A stretch of 64,000 nucleotides of DNA, from assembly GCA_009773615.1 (NCBI GenBank), contig WSYA01000006.1, forward strand, positions 1 to 64,000. Direction: 5' to 3'. Both the position numbers and the translations under genes were made by a program. The DNA comes from Gallionellaceae bacterium (GTDB lineage Bacteria; Pseudomonadota; Gammaproteobacteria; Burkholderiales; Gallionellaceae). Under the pieces are notes generated by a model. That model did not search any database, had not been told where the DNA came from, and worked only from the letters and a program-made list of their open reading frames with translations. Below are positions 35,063-45,562 of the stretch, one piece after another (position 1 is the stretch's first letter; each line of letters starts with the position of its first letter).

Positions 35063-35248
35063 TCAAGGAATGATATTCGGCATGCTCGCTAGAACCTCGT
35101 CAACAGAACGGCGCTTGGGGCGCCGCAAAACCGATTTCAAAATTTCACGATGTTCAGCTTCCGCGCTTCTTCCATTAGATGCGGCCAGTTGCTTAAGCGC
35201 CAAAACGATGTCTTCTTCCACATTACGAACAACAAGCTTGGTAGCCAT
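35063..35248 (-). CDS. FitA-like ribbon-helix-helix antitoxin
   Basis: 61 residues with the FitA pattern: LVVRNVEEDIVLALKQLAAS, then GRSAEAEHREILKSVL. These proteins pair with a PIN toxin (FitB) encoded immediately after them. Here the next gene is instead an AbrB-type antitoxin, with no FitB, so this antitoxin is an orphan or part of a three-gene unit with the VapBC-like pair. AAGGA precedes the ATG. Confidence 0.88.
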   Translation of the reverse strand: MATKLVVRNVEEDIVLALKQLAASNGRSAEAEHREILKSVLRRPKRRSVDEVLASMPNIIP

Positions 35249-35324
35249 AAAAATCCTTTTTTAGAATCCTCGATAGCAACCTGCCAAGGAAGCAATTGCA
35301 CTGTCATCAAAACCCATCCAAGCA

Positions 35325-35750
35325 CTACGGATGCTGTGTAACCCACGATCCCCCCTGCGGGGTCGTTTCTTTCTTCCAGATCGGCACGCGCTGTTTCAAT
35401 TCGTCGATCATCCAACAACAGGCGTCGAACGCGGCAGCGCGGTGCTCGGCGGCGGCGGCGATGAACACGATGTTGTCACCCGCGCGGACAGTGGTAACGC
35501 GATGCACGATGCGCGCATCCAGCAGATGAAATTTTGCGATGGCTTCGCTGCGCAGTTTGTTCATCTCGGCGAGCGCCATGCTGCCGTAAGCTTCGAAGTC
35601 GATCTCGCTCACGTCGCGCCCCTCGGAAAAATCGCGCGCACAGCCGAGGAAAGTAGCGATGCCTCCGATGCGCTTGGAGCTGGCTTTCAGCGCGGCGATT
35701 TCGGCGTCTTGAGAGAAGTCTTCTTGTTGGATGCGGACGGGTTCAGACAT
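35325..35750 (-). CDS. moaE: molybdopterin synthase catalytic subunit MoaE
   Basis: Large subunit of MPT synthase, which puts the dithiolene sulfurs into cPMP. 141 residues. Motifs: ATFLGCARDFSEG near 33, EAYGSMALAEMNKL near 52, DARIVHRV near 77, and the catalytic lysine in PIWKKE (near 128). It begins 1 bp after the moaD stop, as expected for the two subunits of one enzyme. Confidence 0.94.
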   Translation of the reverse strand: MSEPVRIQQEDFSQDAEIAALKASSKRIGGIATFLGCARDFSEGRDVSEIDFEAYGSMALAEMNKLRSEAIAKFHLLDARIVHRVTTVRAGDNIVFIAAAAEHRAAAFDACCWMIDELKQRVPIWKKETTPQGGSWVTQHP

Positions 35751-35751
35751 A

Positions 35752-35991
35752 TCAACCTCCGCTAAACTTCGCCATGAAGGCGATCTCGTCGCCGTCGTTC
35801 AGCGGCAACTGTATGTCTTTGACCTGCGCCTGGTTCACTGCGGTAAAGCTCACAATATCGAATGCCTGCGGGTGCTGCGCGCTCAGTGCGGTGACAACAT
35901 CCTGCAATTTCATTCCGGCATTAAATGCCAGTTGCGTCTCGCGCATCTGCACGCGCTCTGCCACGGGACCAAAAAATAGCACACGTATCAC
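35752..35991 (-). CDS. moaD: molybdopterin synthase sulfur carrier subunit MoaD
   Basis: A ubiquitin-like 79-residue sulfur carrier ending in the essential Gly-Gly (AKFSGG). The start is a GTG at 35991 (MIRVLFFGPVAERV) whose last bases overlap the moaC stop (GTGA). DGDEIAFMAKFSGG is the classic C-terminal pattern. The C-terminal thiocarboxylate donates sulfur in the complex with MoaE. The activating enzyme MoeB is not in the window. Confidence 0.94.
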   Translation of the reverse strand: MIRVLFFGPVAERVQMRETQLAFNAGMKLQDVVTALSAQHPQAFDIVSFTAVNQAQVKDIQLPLNDGDEIAFMAKFSGG

Positions 35992-36485
35992 GCTTCGCTC
36001 CTGCGCCAGATACCGCTCTTGCCGCCGCGCTTTTCTTCGAGCTGCACGTGCTCGATACGCATGCCTCTGTCCATCGCTTTGCACATGTCGTACACGGTGA
36101 GCAATGCGGTGCTGGCGGCACATAAGGCCTCCATCTCTACACCCGTTTGCCCCACGCATTTGGTGGTGGCGGTGACGCGTAGGCCGACGCAGCCGCTGGC
36201 ATCGACTGCGTTGATCTCGTCGAACGCAACTTCCACGCCGGTGAGCGGCAGGCTGTGGCACATAGGGATCATCTCGGGGGTGCGCTTCGCGGCCATCACT
36301 GCAGCCACATCGGCGACGGCCAGCACGTTGCCCTTGGCGACGGTACCGCTGTTGATGCGCTCAAGCGTGGCTGGCTGCATGCGGATCACGCCGCTGGCGA
36401 TGGCCACGCGCTGGGTATCGGGCTTGTCCGACACGTCCACCATGCGGGCGCGTCCGTTTTCAGAAAAATGTGTCAGTTCGTCCAT
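35988..36485 (-). CDS. moaC: cyclic pyranopterin monophosphate synthase MoaC
   Basis: Rearranges the MoaA product to cPMP. About 165 residues from MDELTHFSENGRARMVDVS (an ATG at 36497 is also possible). Conserved segments: AKRTPEMIPMCHSLPLTGV (about 65-83), TKCVGQTGVEMEALCAAS near 108 and the C-terminal YDMCKAMDRGM. It starts the moaC-D-E run, divergent from moaA. Confidence 0.95.
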   Translation of the reverse strand: MDELTHFSENGRARMVDVSDKPDTQRVAIASGVIRMQPATLERINSGTVAKGNVLAVADVAAVMAAKRTPEMIPMCHSLPLTGVEVAFDEINAVDASGCVGLRVTATTKCVGQTGVEMEALCAASTALLTVYDMCKAMDRGMRIEHVQLEEKRGGKSGIWRRSEA

Positions 36486-36615
36486 AATCTTTCCCATCTG
36501 ATGTGCAAGGGCATGTAACTCTTAAGGCGCATTGCAATCGCGCGTTGAGCCAGTACAATGTGGGCGCTGACATTAACAGACTTCCCCTCTTATTTGGCGC
36601 GAAAAATTTCAAATC

Positions 36616-37593
36616 ATGACCGCACTGCAAGATAGTTTCGGACGCAAAATCGAGTACCTGCGCTTGTCGGTAACGGATAGGTGCGACCTGCGTTGCTCGT
36701 ACTGCATCCCCAAAGGGTTTCACGATTTTGAGATGCCGGAGCACTGGCTCACTTTCGACGAGATCGAGCGCGTCGTTGCCGCGTTCGCTCGCTTGGGTGT
36801 TGCGCGCGTGCGCCTGACCGGCGGCGAACCGCTGACGCGGCCACGCATCGCCGAATTGGCTCAGCGCCTATACGCTTTGCCCGGTGTGAACGATCTCTCG
36901 CTTTCCACCAACGCTACGCTGCTTGCGCGCCATGCCGCTGATCTGCATGCCGCAGGCATCTCGCGCCTCAACGTGAGCCTTGACTCGCTCGATGCGCCGC
37001 TGCTGGCTTGCATCACCGGACGCGATTGCCTGTCGCAGATACTCGACGGCCTGACTGCCGCCAAGCTTGCCGGATTTTCGCCTATCAAGATCAACATGGT
37101 GGTACTTGGTGGCGAGAACGAACACGAAGTCGAGAGCATGGTCGAGTTCTGCATGAAGCATGGTTTTATCCTGCGTTTGATCGAGACCATGCCGATGGGC
37201 GAAACCGGCCGCAGTGCGCGCTTTGTCGATTTGCAAGCCGTGCGACAGCGCCTGCAACAGCGCTTCAGGCTAATCGACGGCGTAGTTTCCGGTGGCGGGC
37301 CTGCGCGCTATCTGCAATCTGCAGATGGCTCTTTTTCATTGGGCTTTATCACACCCATATCGCAACACTTCTGCGACACCTGCAACCGCGTGCGTCTTTC
37401 AGCGGATGGTATTTTGTATCTGTGTCTGGGACAGGAGGACACGCTCGATCTGCGTTCCCTGTTGCGGGATGGCATCAATGATGCTCAACTGGAAGCGGCT
37501 ATCCACGCTGCCATCGCCAGAAAACCTGAGCGTCACGAATTCAAAGATCAACCCGGCAAGATCGTTCGCATCATGTCCCAAACGGGCGGTTGA
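36616..37593 (+). CDS. moaA: GTP 3',8-cyclase MoaA (radical SAM)
   Basis: Starts molybdopterin synthesis by cyclising GTP with a radical SAM reaction. 325 residues. The SAM cluster motif CxxxCxxC is in DRCDLRCSYCIP (about 23-34), TGGEPLTR binds SAM, and the C-terminal second cluster uses CDTCNRVRL...CL (near 255-272). The usual GG tail is present as TGG. It is divergent from moaC; no Moco riboswitch is evident in 36498-36615. Confidence 0.96.
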   Translation: MTALQDSFGRKIEYLRLSVTDRCDLRCSYCIPKGFHDFEMPEHWLTFDEIERVVAAFARLGVARVRLTGGEPLTRPRIAELAQRLYALPGVNDLSLSTNATLLARHAADLHAAGISRLNVSLDSLDAPLLACITGRDCLSQILDGLTAAKLAGFSPIKINMVVLGGENEHEVESMVEFCMKHGFILRLIETMPMGETGRSARFVDLQAVRQRLQQRFRLIDGVVSGGGPARYLQSADGSFSLGFITPISQHFCDTCNRVRLSADGILYLCLGQEDTLDLRSLLRDGINDAQLEAAIHAAIARKPERHEFKDQPGKIVRIMSQTGG

Positions 37594-37621
37594 AGCGCAC
37601 TTCCGAAATTAAAGCTTATGT

Positions 37622-37918
37622 TTAATTCAACTCGGATTGTTCCATATTTTCGTTCCAGGTAAAGAAGCTGGTGCTCGTTTTCTGACGATTGTCATTCGCT
37701 TCTGGAACCGTTTCTTTTTCTTCAGTGACTGTTTCTTCATATGCTACTTCTACATACCGCTCAGTATTTAATGAACTTTCTTCGTCTATTTTGGCAAGGT
37801 AACTGAAGTGAGATAGATCCGTGGGATTAAATTGGCTGACAGCAGGCCTTACTTCTCCCCTGGATACACATCCGCCAAGAACGCCAATCAGCAATCCAAT
37901 AACCAATAAATTTTTCAT
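37622..37918 (-). CDS. small putative lipoprotein
   Basis: 98 residues with a lipobox signal peptide (MKNLLVIGLLIGVLGGC; cysteine at 17, then VSRG). The mature part is acidic and threonine-rich (YEETVTEEKETVPEANDN), probably unstructured, with no recognised family. AGGAGGG lies just before the ATG. It converges with moaA. Confidence 0.7.
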   Translation of the reverse strand: MKNLLVIGLLIGVLGGCVSRGEVRPAVSQFNPTDLSHFSYLAKIDEESSLNTERYVEVAYEETVTEEKETVPEANDNRQKTSTSFFTWNENMEQSELN

Positions 37919-38049
37919 CCAACCCTCCTTGGCACCCGTTTATTGAGCAGATCAACCACGTCTAGATGTGTTATCGGCTACACACAGGAAAGATTTAGGG
38001 GGAAGCGGAAAATATTGGGCCAGTGCGGCTACAAATGAATTAACACGTT

Positions 38050-38083
38050 AAAAACAAAAAAGGCCTGCATTACTGCAAGCCTT
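38050..38083 (-). terminator. rho-independent terminator of the tRNA-Phe transcript
   Basis: On the reverse strand AAGGCTTGCA and TGCAGGCCTT pair (one G-T) around a GTAA loop, followed by TTTTTTG. It lies 8 bp beyond the tRNA 3' end. Confidence 0.85.
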
Positions 38084-38091
38084 ATAAATAC

Positions 38092-38167
38092 TGGTGGCCC
38101 GGGGCGGAATCGAACCACCGACACAAGGATTTTCAATCCTCTGCTCTACCGACTGAGCTACCAGGCC
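38092..38167 (-). tRNA. tRNA-Phe (anticodon GAA)
   Basis: A 76-nt tRNA on the reverse strand, beginning GGCCTGGTAGCTCAGTCGG and ending with encoded CCA. The anticodon arm GAGGATTGAAAATCCT exposes GAA, and the T-arm GGTTCGATTCC is standard. The acceptor stem GGCCTGG pairs with CCGGGCC (one wobble or mismatch). It reads in the same direction as groESL upstream and is separated by the groEL terminator. Confidence 0.97.
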
Positions 38168-38226
38168 ATCTTTACGAAGGGGCGCATTATAGCGACTATC
38201 ATCATTTAAGCAAACCATGACCTGTA

Positions 38227-38258
38227 AAAAAGAACCCCGCTTGCGCGGGGTTCTTTTT
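38227..38258 (-). terminator. strong bidirectional terminator of groESL
   Basis: A perfect 14-bp stem, AAAAAGAACCCCGC (38227-38240) and GCGGGGTTCTTTTT (38245-38258), with a TTGC loop. On the reverse strand it ends in a T-run. It lies 44 bp after the groEL stop and before tRNA-Phe. Confidence 0.92.
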
Positions 38259-38301
38259 GTACGGCATAGAACTATGGCGAACAGACTCGCGCAAATTCCA
38301 A

Positions 38302-40268
<1,967 letters not shown>

Positions 40269-40316
40269 GCTTTGCTCTCCTAAAACAAACAGTTAACTAA
40301 AAAATGGCGACATCGG

Positions 40317-40343
40317 TTAGCACTCGATGTCAGCGACTGCTAA
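40317..40343. promoter_or_regulatory. CIRCE operator (HrcA site) of groESL
   Basis: TTAGCACTC (40317-40325), a 9-bp spacer and GACTGCTAA (40335-40343) match the CIRCE consensus TTAGCACTC-N9-GAGTGCTAA with a single change (C for G). It lies 49 bp upstream of groES, adjoining the -10 box. HrcA is expected to repress here in the absence of heat stress. Confidence 0.93.
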
Positions 40344-40371
40344 TAGTAAGGGCGGAAGTGGCATATTTCAA
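40343..40371 (-). promoter_or_regulatory. groESL promoter
   Basis: On the reverse strand TTGAAA (40371-40366) and TACTAT (40348-40343) are spaced by exactly 17 bp, a good sigma-70 promoter. The same stretch reads CTTGAAA...CCCTTACT, close to the sigma-32 form CTTGAAA-N13-CCCCAT. The -10 adjoins the CIRCE operator. Confidence 0.7.
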
Positions 40372-40466
40372 GTGCATCGCAAAAATTTATCCTCTATCCT
40401 CAGTCATATTTGCCGCATACCCGCCATCAACATAGAATCGCTTCCGTTCCGAAACTCGCTTCCACC

Positions 40467-41780
40467 ATGCCCAACTCCGATCTGCTCTTACGCTCCCGCT
40501 CTGCCGTATGGCATCCCTGTACGCAGATGAAGCGGCACGAGACCTTGCCATTGGTGCCCATCCAGCGCGGCAACGGCATCTGGCTTTACGATTTCGACGG
40601 AAAGCGCTATCTGGATGCGGTAAGTTCGTGGTGGGTGAATTTGTTCGGACACTGCAACCCGCGCATCAACTCTGCCATCACCGACCAGCTCGGCAAACTG
40701 GAACATGTGATGCTGGCCGGCTTCACCCACGAGCCCGTGGTGCAACTTTCCGAACGCTTGGCAACGCTGGCTCCCGCTGGCTTGGGGCATTGTTTTTATG
40801 CCTCCGATGGCGCCTCCGCGACCGAGATCGCCTTGAAGATGAGCGTGCATTTCTGGCGCAATACCGGCAAACCGGACAAGACACGCTTTGTCAGCCTGCA
40901 AAACAGCTATCACGGCGAAACGCTTGGCGCGTTGTCGGTGACCGATGTGGCGCTGTTTAAAGACGCCTATGCTTCATTGATCCATGCGAGTGCCACCATA
41001 GTCAGCCCGGATAGCCGCAACGCGGATGCAGGAGAAAACGCGGAAGCATTCGCGCTGCGTTGCGCCGCTCAACTCGAAACGTATTTGCAGCAGCATCATG
41101 AACATCTCGCCGCGTTCATCGTCGAGCCCCTCGTACAAGGGGCTGCGGGCATGGCAATGTATCACCCGGCCTATCTGACGCGAGCGCGCGAACTGTGCGA
41201 TCAGTATCAAGTACATCTCATTGCAGACGAGATCGCCGTCGGCATGGGCAGAACCGGGACGCTGTTCGCCTGCGAACAAGCTAACATCTCGCCCGATTTC
41301 CTGCTGCTATCCAAAGGCATCACCGGCGGGTACCTGCCGCTGTCGGTGGTCATGACGACAGACAACATTTATCAGGCGTTTTATGCGGACAATGTGGCGC
41401 GCGGCTTTTTGCATTCGCACTCTTACACCGGCAACCCGCTGGCGTGTCGCGCGGCCTTGGCCACATTGGATATCTTCGCCGCCGATGACGTGCTGAACAG
41501 CAACCGCAGCAAGGCCGCCTACCTCAACCGCATCGCCGCACCGCTACGAGAACATCCCGGCATCCAAAATTTCCGCAACACGGGCATGATATGGGCCTTT
41601 GAAGTTGCTTCGCCGCATGCGGATTTCGCGCAGCGTTGTTTCAGCCTCGCGCTTGAACATGAATTATTATTGCGCCCGATGGGGAACACGGTATATTTCA
41701 TGCCTCCTTACATCGTCAGTGAACAAGAGATCGACTTGCTTGTCGAACGCACATTGAAAATTATCGATAGCCTTTGCTGA
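40467..41780 (+). CDS. bioA: adenosylmethionine-8-amino-7-oxononanoate aminotransferase BioA
   Basis: A PLP enzyme of biotin synthesis that aminates KAPA to DAPA using SAM as amino donor. 437 residues from MPNSDLLLRSRSAVWHPCTQ. The WHP-TQ motif near 14, GFTHEPVVQLSERL, the YHGETLGALSVT segment (near 155), the IADEIAVGMGRTG region and the PLP lysine in LLSKGITGGYLPLS (near 285) are present. Other bio genes are not in the window. The extended upstream frame overlaps the groES promoter region and is not used. Confidence 0.95.
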   Translation: MPNSDLLLRSRSAVWHPCTQMKRHETLPLVPIQRGNGIWLYDFDGKRYLDAVSSWWVNLFGHCNPRINSAITDQLGKLEHVMLAGFTHEPVVQLSERLATLAPAGLGHCFYASDGASATEIALKMSVHFWRNTGKPDKTRFVSLQNSYHGETLGALSVTDVALFKDAYASLIHASATIVSPDSRNADAGENAEAFALRCAAQLETYLQQHHEHLAAFIVEPLVQGAAGMAMYHPAYLTRARELCDQYQVHLIADEIAVGMGRTGTLFACEQANISPDFLLLSKGITGGYLPLSVVMTTDNIYQAFYADNVARGFLHSHSYTGNPLACRAALATLDIFAADDVLNSNRSKAAYLNRIAAPLREHPGIQNFRNTGMIWAFEVASPHADFAQRCFSLALEHELLLRPMGNTVYFMPPYIVSEQEIDLLVERTLKIIDSLC

Positions 41781-41787
41781 ACCACTT

Positions 41788-43185
41788 ATGAAATATATCT
41801 ACGCGTCCTTGCTCTGCCTTAGCTTTATTTCCAATGCGCATGCCATCGCATTGCCTTACGAGGTGCGCATTGCGCTTAAGCAAGCGAATATCCCGCAGTC
41901 CAGCGTGAGCATTGAAGTGCGCGAAATCAACTCGCGCTCACCGCTGATCAGCCACAATGCCACAAAGGCGATGAACCCGGCCTCAACCATGAAGCTGCTC
42001 ACCACCTATGCGGGTCTGGAATTGCTCGGCCCTTCCTACATCTGGAAGACCGAGGCCTATCTGGATGGCAAGCTGGAAAAAGGCGTGCTGCAGGGCGATT
42101 TAATTTTGAAGGGATACGGCGATCCGAAGTTCAATATCGAGCAATTCTGGTTGTGGCTGAGCGAGCTGCGCGCGCGCGGCCTGAGAGATATCCAGGGCGA
42201 TCTGGTCCTGGACCGCAGCTTCTTCAATCTACCGAAACATGACCCCGCCGAATTCGACAATGACGCCGTGCGCGCTTACAACGTGGGGCCGGATGCGCTT
42301 CTGCTGAATTTCAACACCGTGCGCTTGCGTTATCTGCCGGATGGCAACCGCTTGCGAGTCATCAGCGAACCCAACTTGGGCGGAATGTTGCTGGACAATC
42401 AGCTCGCCCCCCAATCTGCCCCGAATTGCGAAAATTGGGATGACGCTATCCGCATTCAACCGCGCGGAGACAGTGTCGTGCTGCAGGGCGGCTATCCGAG
42501 CGAATGCGGCGAACGCGAACAAAATCTCAACGTCATGCCGCACACGCGTTACGTTGCGGCCGTATTCAATGCGATCTGGCAGGAACTTGGCGGCACATTC
42601 AAAGGAAACACCCGGGAAGCCGCACTAACCGGCAGTGCGCAGCTGTTTGCTACCCACTATTCCGCGCCACTTTCCGAGATCATTCGCGACATCAACAAGT
42701 TCAGCAACAACGTCATGGCGCGCCAGCTATTTCTCACGCTGGGAACAACTGAACAGAAGCCCACTCCCCCCTCCCTGCCGCTTAGCATACAAGCCATGAA
42801 GTCTTGGCTTAAATATAAAAAATTGAACTTTCCCGAGCTGGTGCTGGAAAACGGCGCCGGTTTATCACGTCAAGAGCGCATCAGCGCACAACATCTGGCG
42901 CAGCTCCTGCAAAGCGCAGCAAATAGCCCGCTGAACGCCGAATTTGTCGCCTCGTTGCCCATACTCGGCGTGGACGGATCGGTCAAAAAGCGCCTCAAAG
43001 GAACTGCCTCCGCCAGTCATGCTCACCTGAAGACCGGCACTCTGGAAGGCGTCAAGACGATTGCCGGCTATGTGAAATCAAAAAGCAAAAAAGAATGGAG
43101 CATCGTTTTTCTCATCAACCATCCGAACGCCAAGGCTGGAGGCGCGGCACAGGATGCCCTGATCGAATGGGTGCAAAAGCACTAG
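41788..43185 (+). CDS. dacB: D-alanyl-D-alanine carboxypeptidase/endopeptidase DacB (PBP4 family)
   Basis: A periplasmic low-molecular-mass PBP (peptidase S13), 465 residues, with signal peptide MKYIYASLLCLSFISNAHA. The active-site triad motifs are SxxK in PASTMKLL (near 65), SNN in DINKFSNNVMARQ (near 303) and KTG in HLKTGTLEGV (near 413). It trims or cleaves peptidoglycan cross-links. It starts 7 bp after bioA and is probably co-transcribed with it. Confidence 0.95.
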   Translation: MKYIYASLLCLSFISNAHAIALPYEVRIALKQANIPQSSVSIEVREINSRSPLISHNATKAMNPASTMKLLTTYAGLELLGPSYIWKTEAYLDGKLEKGVLQGDLILKGYGDPKFNIEQFWLWLSELRARGLRDIQGDLVLDRSFFNLPKHDPAEFDNDAVRAYNVGPDALLLNFNTVRLRYLPDGNRLRVISEPNLGGMLLDNQLAPQSAPNCENWDDAIRIQPRGDSVVLQGGYPSECGEREQNLNVMPHTRYVAAVFNAIWQELGGTFKGNTREAALTGSAQLFATHYSAPLSEIIRDINKFSNNVMARQLFLTLGTTEQKPTPPSLPLSIQAMKSWLKYKKLNFPELVLENGAGLSRQERISAQHLAQLLQSAANSPLNAEFVASLPILGVDGSVKKRLKGTASASHAHLKTGTLEGVKTIAGYVKSKSKKEWSIVFLINHPNAKAGGAAQDALIEWVQKH

Positions 43186-43201
43186 TTTCGTTAAACGGTT
43201 T

Positions 43202-44665
43202 TTACAACCCCAGCTCGCCCCACATCGCATCCACTTTCGCCTTTACCGCCGCGTCCATCACAATAGGCGTGCCCCATTCGCGCTGCGTTTCGCCCGGCCA
43301 TTTGTTGGTAGCATCCAGCCCCATTTTGCCGCCCAGACCTGACACGGGACTCGCGAAGTCGAGGTAGTCGATGGGCGTGTTTGGAACCAGCAAGGTGTCG
43401 CGCACCGGATCCATGCGCGTGGTGATCGCCCACATGACCTCTTTCCAGTCGCGCACGTCGATGTCGTCGTCCACCACGATGATGAACTTGGTGTACATGA
43501 ACTGGCGCAGATAAGACCAGATGCCGAACATCACGCGCTTGGCGTGTCCGGCGTATTGCTTCTTGATACTCACCACCGCCATGCGATATGAACAGCCTTC
43601 CGGCGGCAGATAGAAATCCGCGATTTCGGGAAATTGTTTTTGCAGCAACGGTACGAATACTTCGTTCAACGCCACGCCCAACATGGCCGGTTCGTCGGGC
43701 GGCTTGCCGGTGTAGGTGGAATGGTAGATCGGATTTTTGCGCATGGTGATGCGCTCGATGGTGAACACCGGGAACTTGTCCTGCTCGTTGTAGTAGCCGG
43801 TGTGGTCGCCGTAGGGGCCTTCCATCGCCACCTCGCCCGGATAGATCACGCCCTCCAGCACGATCTCGGCAGAAGCGGGCACTTGCAAATCGCTGCCCAG
43901 ACATTGCACCAGCTCAGTCTTGGAGCCGCGCAACAACCCGGCAAACTGGTATTCGGAAAGCGAATCAGGAACCGGCGTAACCGCACCCAAAATCGTGGCC
44001 GGGTCGGCGCCGATCACCACCGCAACAGGAAACGACTGCCCCGGATTTTTTTGACAGTGGTCGCGAAAATCCAGCGCCCCGCCGCGGTGCGCCAGCCAGC
44101 GCATGATGACCTTGTTCGGCGCAATCACCTGCTGGCGATAGATGCCCAGATTCTGGCGCGATTTATTCGGCCCGCGCGTGACCACCAGACCCCAAGTGAT
44201 GAGCGGCGCAACATCGTCCGGCCAACAATGCTGAATCGGCAACTTAGACAAATCCACATCCTTGCCTTGCCACACGATCTCCTGACACGGCGCGGAAGCC
44301 AGCACCTTGGGCGACATGGTAAGCACCTGCTTCAGGATGGGCCATTTGTCCCACGCATCTTTCAGACCCTTGGGCGGCTCCGGCTCTTTCAAATAAGCCA
44401 GCAACTTGCCCACCTCGCGCAATGCACTGACGCTCTCCTCGCCCATGCCCAACGCCACACGGCGCGGTGTGCCGAACAGGTTGGCGAGTACCGGCATGTT
44501 GTGTCCGGCCACATTCTCGAACAGCACCGCCGGGCCTTGCGCGCGCAGTACGCGGTCGCAGATTTCCGTCATCTCCAGATGTGTGGAAACGGGCGCGGAC
44601 ACACGCTTGAGTTCGCCCATCTTTTCCAGTTGCGCGATGAAGTCGCGTAGGTCGTGATATTTCAT
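43202..44665 (-). CDS. ubiD: 3-polyprenyl-4-hydroxybenzoate decarboxylase UbiD
   Basis: A prenylated-FMN decarboxylase of ubiquinone synthesis. 487 residues, typical of UbiD (about 490). [20 protein letters not shown] is the family's start, [19 protein letters not shown] binds prFMN and metal, and [12 protein letters not shown] (near 285) carries the catalytic glutamates. The prFMN synthase UbiX is not in the window. Together with ubiA and ubiC this gives three ubiquinone genes at separate sites. Confidence 0.96.
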   Translation of the reverse strand: MKYHDLRDFIAQLEKMGELKRVSAPVSTHLEMTEICDRVLRAQGPAVLFENVAGHNMPVLANLFGTPRRVALGMGEESVSALREVGKLLAYLKEPEPPKGLKDAWDKWPILKQVLTMSPKVLASAPCQEIVWQGKDVDLSKLPIQHCWPDDVAPLITWGLVVTRGPNKSRQNLGIYRQQVIAPNKVIMRWLAHRGGALDFRDHCQKNPGQSFPVAVVIGADPATILGAVTPVPDSLSEYQFAGLLRGSKTELVQCLGSDLQVPASAEIVLEGVIYPGEVAMEGPYGDHTGYYNEQDKFPVFTIERITMRKNPIYHSTYTGKPPDEPAMLGVALNEVFVPLLQKQFPEIADFYLPPEGCSYRMAVVSIKKQYAGHAKRVMFGIWSYLRQFMYTKFIIVVDDDIDVRDWKEVMWAITTRMDPVRDTLLVPNTPIDYLDFASPVSGLGGKMGLDATNKWPGETQREWGTPIVMDAAVKAKVDAMWGELGL

Positions 44666-44686
44666 TTTAAATATTCACCCAGTGAA

Positions 44687-45562
44687 TCATTCCGGATAAA
44701 ACCCGGCCTCACCATCAGGCCGGGTCTTGAAGCGTTTGTGCAACCAGAAATACTGCTCCGGCATTTCCTGCACGCGCTGCTCGATGAATTCGTTCATGCG
44801 GCGCGCATCGGCGATGTCGTCGCCGCTGGGAAAGTTTTCCCAAGCGGGATAAAAAGTCAGCACATAGCCTTGGCCGCCGGGCAGCAAACGCGTGATGCTG
44901 GGCACGATCTTCGCGCCGGTCATCTGCGCGATGCGCGGCACCGAGGTCATGGTTGCGGCAGGCACGCCGAAGAAAGGAATGAATGCGCCGTCTTTGATGC
45001 CCTGATCCTGATCCGGCGGGTAGATAAACGGCATGCCTTCACGCATTCCTTTGAGAATGGGGCGCAATCCCTGAAAGCGCGAATACAGACGCTGTTTGCC
45101 GAAGCGGGCGCGCTTTTGCAGAAGCAGATCGGTCAGGTAAAAGTTTTTCTGGTTCGCATACATACACACCGTATCGGTATGCTGCGCGACCCACTGACCG
45201 CCGACATCCATACCCACGAAGTGCGGTGTGAGCAAGATGGAAGGCTTGTTCTTGATCGCATCAAAATGCTCGATGCCCTCCACGCGGATCAAGCTGCTGA
45301 TGCGCTCGGCACTCGACCACCACAAAATGCTGCGCTCGATAAGACCGCGACCGAACATTTTGAAGTGATCGCGCACGAGTTTGTTGCGCGCGTCTTCGCT
45401 CATATCGGGAAAGCATAGCTTGAGATTGACGGTCGCCACAAAACGGCGCTCTGTTGCAGCCATATAGAACAGCAAACCCAAAACGTTGCCGATAACCACC
45501 AACACGCGGAACGGTAAAAAGTGCGTCAGCCAAAATATAAATACTGCAAACCGCACTATCAT
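44687..45562 (-). CDS. lipid A-type lysophospholipid acyltransferase (LpxL/HtrB family)
   Basis: 291 residues with one N-terminal membrane segment (AVFIFWLTHFLPFRVLVVIGNVLG, positions about 45485-45550). The HX4D acyltransferase box is HFVGMDVGG (near 108) and YPPDQDQGIKDGAFIPFFG (near 185) is typical. It transfers a secondary acyl chain to lipid A or its precursor. The start overlaps the preceding paralogue by 4 bp. Acyl-chain specificity cannot be told. Confidence 0.9.
   Translation of the reverse strand: MIVRFAVFIFWLTHFLPFRVLVVIGNVLGLLFYMAATERRFVATVNLKLCFPDMSEDARNKLVRDHFKMFGRGLIERSILWWSSAERISSLIRVEGIEHFDAIKNKPSILLTPHFVGMDVGGQWVAQHTDTVCMYANQKNFYLTDLLLQKRARFGKQRLYSRFQGLRPILKGMREGMPFIYPPDQDQGIKDGAFIPFFGVPAATMTSVPRIAQMTGAKIVPSITRLLPGGQGYVLTFYPAWENFPSGDDIADARRMNEFIEQRVQEMPEQYFWLHKRFKTRPDGEAGFYPE

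Noticed and set aside
36498-36615. Moco riboswitch upstream of moaA
   Set aside because: No conserved helices or tetraloop receptor recognisable in the 118-bp divergent region.
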